A stretch of 50,489 bases of DNA from Rhodobacteraceae bacterium UBA3069 (GCA_002366795.1 DFBX01000039.1:1-50489); one strand, 5' to 3'; counted from the first letter of the stretch, positions 13,296-22,020 are shown. Notes: a model not told the origin generated them from the letters alone. Numbers and translations: made by a program.

Positions 13296-13798
13296 GCGAA
13301 GAACGCGCAGTTTTGGCCGGAGGATGCTTTTGGGGCATGCAGGATCTCATCCGCAAGCTACCGGGCGTGGAATCCACCCGCGTCGGCTATACCGGCGGGG
13401 ACGTGCCCAACGCCACCTACCGCGATCATGGCACCCATGCCGAGGGGATCGAGATCCTTTTCGATCCAGACCGCATCAGCTATCGCCAGCTTCTGGAGTT
13501 TTTCTTTCAGATTCACGACCCGACCACGCTGAACCGTCAGGGCAATGATCGCGGCCTTAGCTATCGTAGCGCGATCTATTTCGTCACCGATAACCAAAAG
13601 CAGGTCGCCGAAGATACGATTGCCGATGTGAACGCCTGCGGTATCTGGCCTGGTGCCGTTGTGACCGAACTGGAACCCGTTGGCGATTTCTGGGAAGCAG
13701 AGCCTGAGCACCAAGATTATCTAGAGCGTCTGCCAAATGGCTATACCTGCCATTTCCCGCGCCCCGACTGGGTGCTGCCAAAGCGCAAACAGGCCTGA
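13292..13798 (+). CDS. msrA: Peptide-methionine (S)-S-oxide reductase MsrA
   Basis: A 168-residue enzyme reducing the S epimer of methionine sulfoxide. The signature GGCFWGMQD places the catalytic cysteine at residue 12. The family motifs GYTGGDVPNATYRDHGTHAEGIEI, FFQIHDPTTLNRQGND and YRSAIYF follow. The C-terminal region with EPVGDFWEAEPEHQDYL is also conserved. The start overlaps the msrB stop (ATGA), so the two stereospecific repair enzymes are translationally coupled, and a strong terminator follows. Confidence 0.97.
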   Translation: MSEERAVLAGGCFWGMQDLIRKLPGVESTRVGYTGGDVPNATYRDHGTHAEGIEILFDPDRISYRQLLEFFFQIHDPTTLNRQGNDRGLSYRSAIYFVTDNQKQVAEDTIADVNACGIWPGAVVTELEPVGDFWEAEPEHQDYLERLPNGYTCHFPRPDWVLPKRKQA

Positions 13799-13818
13799 TC
13801 AGAGCCTGATTTCACGCA

Positions 13819-13848
13819 AAAAGGGCGCCCCGATCAAGGGCGCCCTTT
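13819..13848. terminator. Bidirectional terminator between msrA and the porin-like gene
   Basis: AAAGGGCGCC pairs perfectly with GGCGCCCTTT around a short loop. A/T runs on both sides let it serve the convergent msrBA (+) and outer-membrane protein (-) transcripts. Confidence 0.85.
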
Positions 13849-13870
13849 CCCGTTTCAGATGTCGAACCAA

Positions 13871-14461
13871 TCAGAACCGGTAAGCGGCGCGCAATTGCAG
13901 CGTGGTTGCGTCCACATCAAGACCAGTACCGTTGAAATCTTTGAATTCATGGTACAGAACTTCGCCGCCGATCGAAAAGCTCTCGTTCAGCATATGCTCA
14001 TAGCCCGCGCCGACAAAGTAACCGGTATCGTCACCGGCGACATCGGTATAGGCTTGGGCGCCACCCGCGGTCACATAGACCAAGCCGGGTCCGGTATCGT
14101 AACCTGCGCGCAGTTTCAGGCGCGCGACGTTTTCAACGGCGATGCCACCTAGGGTCACATCCGCGAAGTCATAGTCGATACCGGCACCGATTACCCAGTT
14201 GCCCAGATCGTAGTCGTAACCGGCGGTAATGCCGCCGATGGCACCGTCACCACTGGCCGCGCCCAGTGTGAAATCACCATAGCCCACCTGCGCGCCGATA
14301 TAACCGCCAGTCCAGTTGCCAGAGTTGACGGGGGAAGGTGTTACGATCACGGGTTCCGCCGGTGCCGGGGTGATCGTGCCAGCATGCGCAGTGGCAGCGG
14401 TGATCGCAAGGCCGGTCAATGCGCCGGTGGTCAACAAGGTCGCTTTCTTCATCATCTTCAT
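13871..14461 (-). CDS. Outer-membrane beta-barrel protein (OmpA/Opacity-like)
   Basis: A 196-residue exported protein. The signal peptide MKMMKKATLLTTGALTGLAITAATAHA is followed by a short Pro-rich linker. A barrel then has alternating hydrophobic strands and Gly/Asp turns (GGYIGAQVGYGDFTLG, GITAGYDYDLGNWVIGAGIDYDF), ending LRAAYRF with the C-terminal Phe needed for outer-membrane insertion. This is the small eight-strand porin-like family common in Rhodobacteraceae. The start at 14461 is chosen because AAAGGA lies 7 nt upstream; two further Met codons follow directly. Its function beyond envelope structure is not evident. Confidence 0.88.
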   Translation of the reverse strand: MKMMKKATLLTTGALTGLAITAATAHAGTITPAPAEPVIVTPSPVNSGNWTGGYIGAQVGYGDFTLGAASGDGAIGGITAGYDYDLGNWVIGAGIDYDFADVTLGGIAVENVARLKLRAGYDTGPGLVYVTAGGAQAYTDVAGDDTGYFVGAGYEHMLNESFSIGGEVLYHEFKDFNGTGLDVDATTLQLRAAYRF

Positions 14462-14660
14462 ATCAAGGTCCTTTGTTGTTTTCCACACCGCAGTTGCACT
14501 CAACGACAGCGCGCGGCTTCCGTGGAACATGTGTCGTCGTGCAAGAAAAACAAGGAACGTGGCAGAATGTTCCAACCCATCGGCGCGCGTTGGCCGTCTG
14601 TTGCATTTTTGCGCGCTGAAAATGGTCGATCCCTTGCGCAGGGTTCCGATTTAAGTCACG

Positions 14661-14742
14661 CATTTGAGAAATATCATGGCGCGTATTACGCGCCGTGCAT
14701 CCATTTGCGAAATATCATGGCGCGTATTACGCGCCGTGCATC
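14661..14742. repeat. Two tandem 41-bp repeats, each with a palindrome
   Basis: Units 14661-14701 and 14702-14742 are identical except for one base (A or C at unit position 7). Each contains GGCGCGTA-T-TACGCGCC, a perfect 8-bp dyad around one T, extendable with a G:T pair. The pair ends 16 nt before the ATG of the DMT transporter gene. It could be a duplicated operator or two RNA hairpins in the leader. Each unit also holds an ATG (MARITRRA); the second is in frame with the transporter gene. Confidence 0.85.
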
Positions 14743-14758
14743 GCGCGAAAGGCCGAAA

Positions 14759-15682
14759 ATGAACCCGATTAAAGGCATCCTGTTCAAGTTGGGTGCGGTG
14801 GCAATGTTCATTGTCATGGCGTCCCTGATCAAGGTAACCGCCCCGCATGTGCCTGCGGGGGAGGCGGTGTTTTTCCGCTCGGCCCTAGCGATTCCGATCA
14901 TTGTTGGCTGGCTGTGGATGCGTGGCGATCTGAAGACGGGTTTTCAGGTCAAATCGCCGATGGCGCATTTCTGGCGCGGTGCGGTGGGCACGGCGGCCAT
15001 GGGCTGCATGTTTGCCAGCCTCGGGTTGCTGCCCCTGCCCGAAGTGACCGCCATCGGCTATGCCGCACCTCTGCTTGTCGTCGTATTGGCCGCAATGTTC
15101 CTTGGTGAGGAAGTCCGTGCTTTTCGCCTTTTTGCGGTGGGTTTGGGTCTGTTGGGTGTGATCATCGTGCTGGAACCGCGGCTGACCTTGTTCTCCGGCT
15201 CCTCGGTTCAAACGACGCAGGCATTGGGTGCCGTGATCGCGTTGATGGGCGCGCTGTTCGCGTCGATTGCGCAAATTCATGTTCGCCGGATGGTGCAGTT
15301 CGAACAGACCTCGGCCATCGTGTTCTTCTTTTCGCTGACCTCGACCCTTCTAAGCCTGCTGACCATCCCCTTTGGCTGGGTCATGCCAACCGGACAAGAG
15401 GCTGCGCTACTGATCACCGCTGGGTTGTTGGGCGGAATGGGGCAGATATTCCTGACCTCGGCCTATCGGTTCGCCGACGCCAGCGTGGTTGCGCCTTTCG
15501 ACTATGCCTCGATGCTGGCGGCGATCGGGATCGGCTACTTCGTGTTTCATGAAGTGCCGACCCAGCAAATGCTGCTGGGCGCGGGGCTGGTTGTTTTTGC
15601 CGGCGTGCTGATCATCTGGCGGGAGCATCGGCTGGGGTTGGAACGTCGCCGCGCGCGAAAAAGCATGACGCCGCAGGGTTAG
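14759..15682 (+). CDS. DMT-superfamily (EamA) transporter
   Basis: A 307-residue inner-membrane protein with about ten hydrophobic segments in two EamA repeats. Family features are the N-terminal GEAVFFRSALAIP helix, the repeat end AAPLLVVVLAAMFLGEEV, and DYASMLAAIGIGYFVFHEVPT near the C-terminus. Such proteins export metabolites or amino acids; the substrate cannot be told here. ATG 14759 (MNPIKGILFKL) has GAAAGG 7 nt upstream. An alternative ATG at 14717, inside the tandem repeat, would add MARITRRASRERPK. The unusual leader suggests specific control. Confidence 0.9.
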   Translation: MNPIKGILFKLGAVAMFIVMASLIKVTAPHVPAGEAVFFRSALAIPIIVGWLWMRGDLKTGFQVKSPMAHFWRGAVGTAAMGCMFASLGLLPLPEVTAIGYAAPLLVVVLAAMFLGEEVRAFRLFAVGLGLLGVIIVLEPRLTLFSGSSVQTTQALGAVIALMGALFASIAQIHVRRMVQFEQTSAIVFFFSLTSTLLSLLTIPFGWVMPTGQEAALLITAGLLGGMGQIFLTSAYRFADASVVAPFDYASMLAAIGIGYFVFHEVPTQQMLLGAGLVVFAGVLIIWREHRLGLERRRARKSMTPQG

Positions 15683-15700
15683 GCTCTATTCCAGCGAAAT

Positions 15701-17050
15701 TCAGCCAAGATTGTCTTTTATGCTCATTGCTAGGTAGCCCAGCGGCAAAAGCATCCGCCGGTGTCTGCCCAACGGATAGCGGCGTGGCGATTGTTGCATC
15801 ACCGCCGGATAGGTCCGCGTCGGGGTGTTGTCGCGGGCCAAATCGGCAAGGATCGCCCCCGCATAGCTGCCCATCGCCACCCCGTTGCCATGGTAGGAGA
15901 AGCCAGCAAACGCGCCTGGCATGTCAGGGACTGGACCGACAAAAGGTATTTCGGATCGATTGACGGACAGGAATCCGTGCCAGCCATAGGGCGTTTCCAC
16001 ATGGGCAAGGCTGGGGAAGTGCCGCTCGAAATGCTGGCGGGTGTCGGCCATGGTGCGCGCATCGGATTGCGGCGAGGACAGAACGCCGCCACGGCGTCCG
16101 AACATCATCCGCCCACAGGGCATCAGCCTGAAATAATAGAGCAGGTTGCGCGTGTTGTACGCCATCTGGGACGAGGTCCAGCCGCTTTGCCCAATCTCGT
16201 CGGGGCTGAGGGGGCGCGTCACCAGAACGCTGGATTGAACCGGCATGAAGCGTCCCGCCATCCAGGGTGGAAGATCTTCCGACCCATAGCCGTTGGTGGC
16301 AAAGATCACCTTGTGCGCGAGAACTTGCCCCTGTGCCGTTTCCAAACGGAATAGAGCCTTTTCACGGCCGATCCGCTGTACTGGCGAAAACCCGTGAATC
16401 CGCGCACCGGCTCCTTGTGCGGCGCGCAACAGCCCCAACACGTATTTCCGCGGGTTCAGTGCAAAACCAATGGGGATGGAAAGCCCGCCATGATAAGGCC
16501 CAGCCATGCCAAGCCGTTCCAAGTCGGCGCGATCATGCAGTTGCGCATCAACCCCGTAATCAGTGCGAATACTTGCCAGTTCGGATTCCAGCCCGCGCAT
16601 GGCCCGTGGGGAATGGGCAAGTATGGTTTCTCCGTCTGAATGAGTGTCGGCCTTGATCCCTTCGGCTGTCAGCAGATCGGCGACATGCGCGACGGCCAGC
16701 CGTTCGACCTGCCGCCACTCGCGCCGCCCTTGTTCGCCCACGGCACGTTCCAAGGCGTCATTGTCGAGATTGGCCCCGCCCAGACAGCAGAACCCCCCGT
16801 TACGCCCGCTGGCCCCCCATCCGGGAAACTGCGATTCCAGCAAAAGCACATCTACACCGGCATGGGCAAGGTTCAGCGCGGCGTTCAGCCCGGTATAGCC
16901 GCCGCCGATCACGGCAACCTCGGCCCGCGTTTCGCCTTGCAGCGGCGGGCAATCCAGCTGCCAATCAGGGACTGTTTCGGCCCAATAGCAGGTATTTAAT
17001 GGCTCAGGCCCATAGGCGTGATCGGACAGAACGCGGAGGGGCAGCGTCAT
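15701..17050 (-). CDS. FAD-dependent oxidoreductase, PuuB/DadA-like
   Basis: A 449-residue DAO-superfamily flavoprotein. The FAD-binding motif is GGGYTG (residues 49-54), followed by GASGRNGG (79-86). The N-terminal CYWAETVPDW and the C-terminal YHGNGVAMGSYAGA resemble gamma-glutamylputrescine oxidase (PuuB) and related amine oxidases. It is the last gene of a minus-strand operon and overlaps the stop of a polyamine-type permease gene by 4 nt (17047-17050). A role in oxidising the amine imported by that transporter is the natural reading, but the substrate is inferred from context. Confidence 0.88.
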   Translation of the reverse strand: MTLPLRVLSDHAYGPEPLNTCYWAETVPDWQLDCPPLQGETRAEVAVIGGGYTGLNAALNLAHAGVDVLLLESQFPGWGASGRNGGFCCLGGANLDNDALERAVGEQGRREWRQVERLAVAHVADLLTAEGIKADTHSDGETILAHSPRAMRGLESELASIRTDYGVDAQLHDRADLERLGMAGPYHGGLSIPIGFALNPRKYVLGLLRAAQGAGARIHGFSPVQRIGREKALFRLETAQGQVLAHKVIFATNGYGSEDLPPWMAGRFMPVQSSVLVTRPLSPDEIGQSGWTSSQMAYNTRNLLYYFRLMPCGRMMFGRRGGVLSSPQSDARTMADTRQHFERHFPSLAHVETPYGWHGFLSVNRSEIPFVGPVPDMPGAFAGFSYHGNGVAMGSYAGAILADLARDNTPTRTYPAVMQQSPRRYPLGRHRRMLLPLGYLAMSIKDNLG

Positions 17051-17862
17051 GCGCGTCCGGCCGCTTGTTCTTCATTGCGGCGCTTCACGGCGGCGCGTTT
17101 CGACACGAGCGATGCGGTGATGACCCCGACCGCGACGATGGTGATCATGATCGTGGACAGCGCATTGATTTCGGGTGAAACGCCAAGCCGTACGGCCGAG
17201 AAAACCTTGATCGGCAGGGTCGTGGCCGAGGGGCCAGCGGTAAAGCTGGCGATCACCAGATCGTCCAGCGACAGGGTAAAGGCCAGCAGCCAGCCGGAAA
17301 TCACCGCGGGCGCGATGATCGGCAGGGTGACAAGCAAGAACGCCTCCAACCGCGAGCAGCCAAGGTCAAGCGCGGCCTCTTCCAGCGAGTCGTCAAAGGT
17401 GACCAACCGCGAGGAGACAACCACCGAAACGTAGCACATCGAAAAGGTCGTATGCGCCAGAACGATGGTCAGCACGCCGCGATCCAGCCCGATTCCGATG
17501 AACAAAAGCAGCAGCGACAGGCCGGTGATCACTTCGGGCATGACAAGCGGGGCATAGATCATTCCGGAAAACAGTGTCCGCCCCGGAAACCGCCCCGCCC
17601 GCACCAGCACAAGCGCCGCCATTGTGCCCAGCACGGTCGCCAGCGTCGAAGAGGCCACGGCAACTTTCGCCGTGACCCAGGCCGCGTCCAGGAACGCCTC
17701 GTTCCGCATCAATTCGCCATACCACTTGGTCGAAAAACCGGCCCAGATCGTCACCAGTTTCGATGCGTTGAACGAAAAAATCACAAGGATCAGCATCGGC
17801 AGATAAAGGAAAACGAATCCAAGCGTCAGCGAGGTCGCGTTGAACCATGACATGCGCCTCAT
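17047..17862 (-). CDS. ABC transporter permease, PotI/PotC-like
   Basis: A 271-residue inner-membrane permease with six likely membrane segments. The cytoplasmic EAA loop EEAALDLGCSRLEAFLLVTLP contacts the ATPase. The ending PEINALSTIMITIVAVGVI is typical of the PotI/PotC subunits of putrescine and spermidine importers. The start overlaps the upstream permease stop by 4 nt, with GGGAGG 7 nt before ATG 17862, and its own stop overlaps the oxidoreductase gene. It should pair with the 17859-18749 permease. Confidence 0.93.
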   Translation of the reverse strand: MRRMSWFNATSLTLGFVFLYLPMLILVIFSFNASKLVTIWAGFSTKWYGELMRNEAFLDAAWVTAKVAVASSTLATVLGTMAALVLVRAGRFPGRTLFSGMIYAPLVMPEVITGLSLLLLFIGIGLDRGVLTIVLAHTTFSMCYVSVVVSSRLVTFDDSLEEAALDLGCSRLEAFLLVTLPIIAPAVISGWLLAFTLSLDDLVIASFTAGPSATTLPIKVFSAVRLGVSPEINALSTIMITIVAVGVITASLVSKRAAVKRRNEEQAAGRA

Positions 17863-18749
17863 TGGCCGGCCTCCCGCTCTTTTTGCTGGTTGCGCTGGAA
17901 TAGCACGATGGGAATGATCAGGATCAGCAGAAGTACTACGGCGACGGCGCTGGCGACGGGCCAGTCGCGGTTGTTGAAGAATTCTTCATAGAGGACTTTG
18001 CCGATCATAAGTGTCTCTGATCCGCCCAAAAGCGAGGGAATCACGAATTCCCCAAGCGCCGGGATGAAGACCAGGAAACAGCCGGCAATCATGCCGGAGC
18101 GCGACAGGGGAAAGGTAACAAGCCAGAAGGCAGTGAACCGAGAGCAGCCCAGATCCTCGGCCGCTTCCAGAAGCGATCCGTCCAGTTTGTCCAGCGCCGC
18201 ATAGATCGGCAGGATCATGAAGGGCAGGTAGGTGTAGACGATGCCGATATAGACTGCGACCGGCGTGTTCAGGATCATCAGGGGTTCCGAAATCAGACCC
18301 AAACCCAGCAGAAACTGGTTCAGATACCCTTCGGTCGAAAGGATGCCCATCCACGAATAGACCCGGATCAGGAAGCTGGTCGAAAACGGTAGGATCACCA
18401 GCATCATCATCGCGGGGCGCCATTCTTCGGGGGCTTTGGCCATGCCATAGGCCATGGGATAACCCACCATCAGCGTCAGCAGGGTCGAGATGACGGCGAT
18501 CTTCAGCGAGGAAAGATAGGCTTTCCAATACAGGTCGTCAGTCGTCAGCCAGATGAAGTTTTCGAAATCCAGCCCGCCAAAGAAATCCTTGATCCCTTGC
18601 CAGCCGGCGCTCAGGTCAAGCTGCGGCGCATAGGGCGGGCGCGCCAGGGCCAGATCGGACAGGCTGATTTTCAGCACGATCAGGAATGGCACAAAGAACA
18701 GCAGAACCAGCCACGTATAAGGCAGCGCGATGAGAGCGAACTTACGCAT
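17859..18749 (-). CDS. ABC transporter permease, PotH/PotB-like
   Basis: A 296-residue permease. It begins with a membrane helix (LPYTWLVLLFFVPFLIVLKISLS), has five further segments and carries the EAA loop LEAAEDLGCSRFTAFWLVTFPLS. PALGEFVIPSLLGG is a hallmark of PotH/PotB. ATG 18749 has GGAGG 8 nt upstream and lies 3 nt after the ATPase gene. It forms the membrane channel together with the PotI-like subunit. Confidence 0.94.
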   Translation of the reverse strand: MRKFALIALPYTWLVLLFFVPFLIVLKISLSDLALARPPYAPQLDLSAGWQGIKDFFGGLDFENFIWLTTDDLYWKAYLSSLKIAVISTLLTLMVGYPMAYGMAKAPEEWRPAMMMLVILPFSTSFLIRVYSWMGILSTEGYLNQFLLGLGLISEPLMILNTPVAVYIGIVYTYLPFMILPIYAALDKLDGSLLEAAEDLGCSRFTAFWLVTFPLSRSGMIAGCFLVFIPALGEFVIPSLLGGSETLMIGKVLYEEFFNNRDWPVASAVAVVLLLILIIPIVLFQRNQQKEREAGQ

Positions 18750-18752
18750 CCC

Positions 18753-19886
18753 TCAACCCTCCAGCAGGACGGCGGCGGTGTCGGTCCAGGATACCCAGAC
18801 CTCGTCCTCCCAAGTGTAGGAACGGCGCGACAGGCGGCGTGTGTTGGCGGTCTGCGCCTTGATCATCTGCCCGCCTTCCAGTTCGACGTGATAGGTCGAA
18901 AGGTTGCCAAGATAGGCGATGTCGATGATCCTGCCTTTGACGGCATTGGTCACACCACTGGGCTGTTCCGCCGAAATAGAGACTTTTTCAGGCCGAATCG
19001 CCAGCGCCACGGAGGCACCGTTCGTGGGGCTGAATCCATCGCCTTCGCGTTTGGAATGTAGCGGCGCGCGTCCTTCGGCCCACGCGATGTCATATCCGTC
19101 ACCTGCCTTCAAAGCGGTGCCTTGGATGATGTTCACATCACCGATGAAGTCCGCGACATAGACAGACGACGGCGCCTCGTAGATATCGGCAGGGGTGGCG
19201 ACCTGAATGATGCGCCCCTCGTCCATCACGGCCACGCGGCTGGCGACGGTCATCGCTTCTTCCTGGTCGTGGGTCACGATCACGAAGGTGGTGCCGGTTT
19301 TTTCCTGAATGTCCATCAGCTCGAACTGGGTTTCCTGCCGCAGTTTCTTGTCTAACGCGCCCAGTGGTTCATCAAGCAGCAGCAGTTTCGGTGCTTTCGC
19401 AAGGGAACGGGCCAAGGCGACCCGTTGCCGTTGGCCGCCGGAAATCTGGTGCGGCTTGCGCTTGGCGAACTTGGCCAGACGGGTCAGGCGCAGCATCTCC
19501 TCAACGCGGGCGTTCAATTGATCCTTGGGTATGCCTTCACGTTTCAGGCCAAAGGCAATATTTTCCCAGACGGTCAGGTGGGGAAACAGCGCGTAGGACT
19601 GGAACATCATGTTCACGGGGCGCTCGTTCGGGGGAATGGCCCGCATGTCCTTGCCGCCGATCAGGATCTGCCCCTCGGTCGGTTGTTCAAACCCGGCCAG
19701 TATTCGCATCATCGTGGTCTTGCCACAGCCCGATGGCCCCAGCAGGGCAAAGAATTCCTTGGCGTAGATATCAAGCGTCTGATTGTCGATCGCGGTGAAA
19801 TCACCGAACCGCTTGGTGACACCCTTGAACTGGATCAAGGGCTTTTCGTCGGGGTTCAGCCAAGGGGCGAATACGTGCTGCTCCAA
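18753..19886 (-). CDS. ABC transporter ATP-binding protein, PotG/PotA-like
   Basis: A 377-residue ATPase. Walker A is GPSGCGKTT (50-58), the signature is ISGGQ (148-152), Walker B is LLLLDEP (168-174), followed by the D-loop and THDQEEAM switch. The C-terminal part is a TOBE-type domain (LAIRPEKVSISAE). PNERPVNMMFQSYALFPH is typical of the polyamine subgroup. The start is TTG at 19886 with AGGAG 7 nt upstream; no ATG or GTG fits the ribosome site better. It energises the importer encoded in the same operon. Confidence 0.94.
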   Translation of the reverse strand: MEQHVFAPWLNPDEKPLIQFKGVTKRFGDFTAIDNQTLDIYAKEFFALLGPSGCGKTTMMRILAGFEQPTEGQILIGGKDMRAIPPNERPVNMMFQSYALFPHLTVWENIAFGLKREGIPKDQLNARVEEMLRLTRLAKFAKRKPHQISGGQRQRVALARSLAKAPKLLLLDEPLGALDKKLRQETQFELMDIQEKTGTTFVIVTHDQEEAMTVASRVAVMDEGRIIQVATPADIYEAPSSVYVADFIGDVNIIQGTALKAGDGYDIAWAEGRAPLHSKREGDGFSPTNGASVALAIRPEKVSISAEQPSGVTNAVKGRIIDIAYLGNLSTYHVELEGGQMIKAQTANTRRLSRRSYTWEDEVWVSWTDTAAVLLEG

Positions 19887-19930
19887 TGTGCGACTCCTGC
19901 CGGATTAGAGACGAAATTCGGGACGAAAAC

Positions 19931-19956
19931 GGCCCGCGACATCGGTGTCGCGGGCC
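19931..19956 (-). terminator. Strong hairpin between binding-protein and ATPase genes
   Basis: GGCCCGCGAC pairs perfectly with GTCGCGGGCC around ATCGGT. On the minus strand it is followed by GTTTTCGTC, a weak T run. It lies inside the operon, so it may be a partial terminator or a 3' stabiliser that keeps binding-protein mRNA in excess over the membrane components. Confidence 0.7.
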
Positions 19957-19969
19957 GGATAGCAGGGCC

Positions 19970-21055
19970 TTAGGTGCCCGATTTGATCTTGGTCCACAGG
20001 CGAGTCACGATCCGCTGCACCTTGGGGTCATAGGGCGTAACGGTATACAGGTTCTCGACCGTCGCATCCGAGGGGTAGATCGCCGGATCGCCGATCACGT
20101 CCTCTTCCAGGAATTCCTGCGATGCTTTGTTGCCGTTGGCGTAATAGACATAGTTCGACGCCGCGGCCATGTTCTGCGCGTCCATGATGAAGTTCAGGAA
20201 CGTGTGCGCGCCTTCGGGGTTGGGCGCATCAACCGGAATCGCCATCTGGTCGAACCACATCAGCGCGCCCTCTTTCGGCGCGCTATAAGCGATTTCGACA
20301 CCGTTCTCGGCCTCGGCCGCGCGGTCACGCGATTGCAGGATGTCTCCGGACCAACCGAAGGCAACACAGATGTCACCATTCGCCAGCGCGTTGATATATT
20401 CGGAAGAGTTGAATTTCTGAATATAGGGACGCACACCCATCAGCACGGCCTCGGCCTTGGCGATCACCTCGGGGTCGTGGCTATCAGGATTCTCGCCGAT
20501 ATATTTCAGCGCGGCGGGGATCATCTCGGTCGGGGCGTCAAGGAAATGCACGCCGCAATCGGCCAGTTTTTCCATGTTGGCCGGATCGAACACCAGCGCC
20601 AGGCTGTCGATCGGGGCGTCCTCGCCCAAGGCTTCGGTCACCTTGCCGACATTCGCGCCAATCCCGGTGGTGCCCCACATGTAGTTGATCGAATAGGCGT
20701 TGCCGGGGTCGTATTGCGCGGTGCGCTCGGCGATCTTGTCCCACAGGTTCACGCTGTTGGGCAGTTTGGACATATCCAGTTTCTGGAACGCGCCGGCCTG
20801 GATCTGACGTTGCAGGAAGGTGCCGGTGGGCACCACCACGTCATAGCCCGACCCGCTGGCCAGCATCTTGGTTTCCAGAACCTCGTTGCTGTCGAACACG
20901 TCATAGATCAGGTCGATGCCGGTCTCTTCCTCGAACTTGGTCAGCAGGTCCTCGTCGATATAGTCGGACCAGTTGTAAACGCGCACCTCTTCGGCAAAGG
21001 CCGCGGTAGTTCCGAGCGCAATGGCAGCGACGGTGTTCATCAGCTTGGTTTTCAT
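19970..21055 (-). CDS. Periplasmic polyamine-type substrate-binding protein, PotF-like
   Basis: A 361-residue exported binding protein. The signal peptide MKTKLMNTVAAIALGTTAAFA precedes EEVRVYNWSDYIDEDLL, the classic start of PotF/PotD proteins. Further family motifs are YDVVVPTGTFLQRQ, NYMWGTTGIGANV, VAFGWSGDILQ and ALMWFDQMAIPVDAPN. ATG 21055 is chosen over a codon eight residues earlier because GGGGAG lies 8 nt upstream and the signal peptide starts properly. It is the first gene of the minus-strand operon, divergent from the GntR regulator gene, whose likely operator lies between them. Confidence 0.94.
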   Translation of the reverse strand: MKTKLMNTVAAIALGTTAAFAEEVRVYNWSDYIDEDLLTKFEEETGIDLIYDVFDSNEVLETKMLASGSGYDVVVPTGTFLQRQIQAGAFQKLDMSKLPNSVNLWDKIAERTAQYDPGNAYSINYMWGTTGIGANVGKVTEALGEDAPIDSLALVFDPANMEKLADCGVHFLDAPTEMIPAALKYIGENPDSHDPEVIAKAEAVLMGVRPYIQKFNSSEYINALANGDICVAFGWSGDILQSRDRAAEAENGVEIAYSAPKEGALMWFDQMAIPVDAPNPEGAHTFLNFIMDAQNMAAASNYVYYANGNKASQEFLEEDVIGDPAIYPSDATVENLYTVTPYDPKVQRIVTRLWTKIKSGT

Positions 21056-21097
21056 TTTGATCTCCCCGTGGATGCCCAAGTTGTTTGGGCGTGGTTA

Positions 21098-21114
21098 TTG
21101 GTCAATATGATCAA
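21098..21114. promoter_or_regulatory. Candidate operator of the GntR regulator (divergent promoter)
   Basis: TTGGTCA-ATA-TGATCAA is a near-perfect dyad (6 of 7 arm pairs). It sits between the divergent binding-protein and gntR genes. Its 11-bp core AATATGATCAA recurs, inverted, before the aminotransferase gene (21953-21963). FadR/FCD-type GntR regulators often bind TGGTC-like dyads. Confidence 0.5.
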
Positions 21115-21180
21115 GTTTTGGACCATCTGGCAACAAACCATTGTTTTCACGCCCTCCGAAAACTGGCAAGGTGGTCAAAG

Positions 21181-21909
21181 ATGATGCGAAACAATGCGGA
21201 TCAAGCGAGGATTGGCACCATGCCGGCAGATGGCGATATGCACCGCAGCGAAGGGGCCCAGCCCGAGGACGCATCCCTGCCCACGCATGAACGGGTGTAT
21301 CGCCGCCTGCGCAATTTGATTCTATGGGGCGAGATCGCGCCGGGCCAACCCGTCACCATTCAGGGCCTGACCGAGCGTTTGGATGCAGGAATGACACCTG
21401 TGCGCGAGGCAATCCGCCGACTGATCGCAGAGGGGGCTTTGGACTTTCAGGGAAACCGCCGCGTGTCGGTACCCGAATTGACCGCCGCACATCTGGACGA
21501 GCTGATTTACGCTCGAAAAGCCCTTGATTCGAGACTGACAGAGATGGCTTTCAGTCATATCACGGCGTCCGATATCGAAGGGCTGGAGGAGATTGACGCC
21601 GCCCTTGATCGCGCCATCGCGGCGGGGGATATCCGTGGCTATCTGGACCTGAACCACCGATTTCATTCGCGGATTTACACGCTGGCCCGCGCTTCGATTC
21701 TGACGGACTTGGCAGAGGGGCTTTGGCTTCGTTTCGGGCCGTCGCTCAGGGTGGTGTGCGGACGGGTCGGAACGCAGAATCTGCCGGATCTGCACAAACA
21801 GGCTATCGCAGCCTTGCGGCGCGGCGATCCGACCGGGGCTGCGCATGCAATGGAACAGGACGTGGTGCAGGGGATGGAAGTCGTGCGCACGGCACTGTCG
21901 ACAGGCTGA
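21181..21909 (+). CDS. GntR family transcriptional regulator (FCD domain)
   Basis: A 242-residue regulator. An N-terminal winged helix (HERVYRRLRNLILWGEIAPGQ to TPVREAIRRLIAEGAL) is followed by an all-helical FCD ligand-binding domain with ARKALDSRLTEMAF, LDLNHRFHSRIY and the C-terminal LHKQAIAALRRGDPTGAAHAM. This is the FadR/VanR-type subfamily, which binds small organic acids or amines. ATG 21181 is preferred because AAGGTGG lies just upstream; later Met codons at 21184, 21220 and 21238 are possible. It lies between the transporter operon and the aminotransferase gene and probably controls both. Confidence 0.9.
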   Translation: MMRNNADQARIGTMPADGDMHRSEGAQPEDASLPTHERVYRRLRNLILWGEIAPGQPVTIQGLTERLDAGMTPVREAIRRLIAEGALDFQGNRRVSVPELTAAHLDELIYARKALDSRLTEMAFSHITASDIEGLEEIDAALDRAIAAGDIRGYLDLNHRFHSRIYTLARASILTDLAEGLWLRFGPSLRVVCGRVGTQNLPDLHKQAIAALRRGDPTGAAHAMEQDVVQGMEVVRTALSTG

Positions 21910-21952
21910 ATCATGGCCGAAGTGGCGTTTGATTCGATTGACATGGCCTGAT

Positions 21953-21970
21953 TTGATCATATTCTGATGG
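21953..21970. promoter_or_regulatory. Second copy of the candidate GntR operator core
   Basis: TTGATCATATT (21953-21963) is the exact inverse of the 11-bp core at 21104-21114. It is followed by CTGATGG, a degenerate second arm. It lies 58 nt before the aminotransferase start, a plausible promoter-proximal site. Confidence 0.4.
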
Positions 21971-22020
21971 AAGGCCCGAACCGCGGGCGCTTCTTTTCCT
22001 CCAGACATATGAGGCTCCCC

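Noticed and set aside
14661..14742. CRISPR array
   Set aside because: Only two directly adjoining units with no spacers and no cas genes; it is a simple tandem repeat.
19886..21184. A 432-residue plus-strand frame over the PotF-like gene
   Set aside because: The minus strand encodes a convincing binding protein with signal peptide and family motifs; the plus frame has shadow composition.
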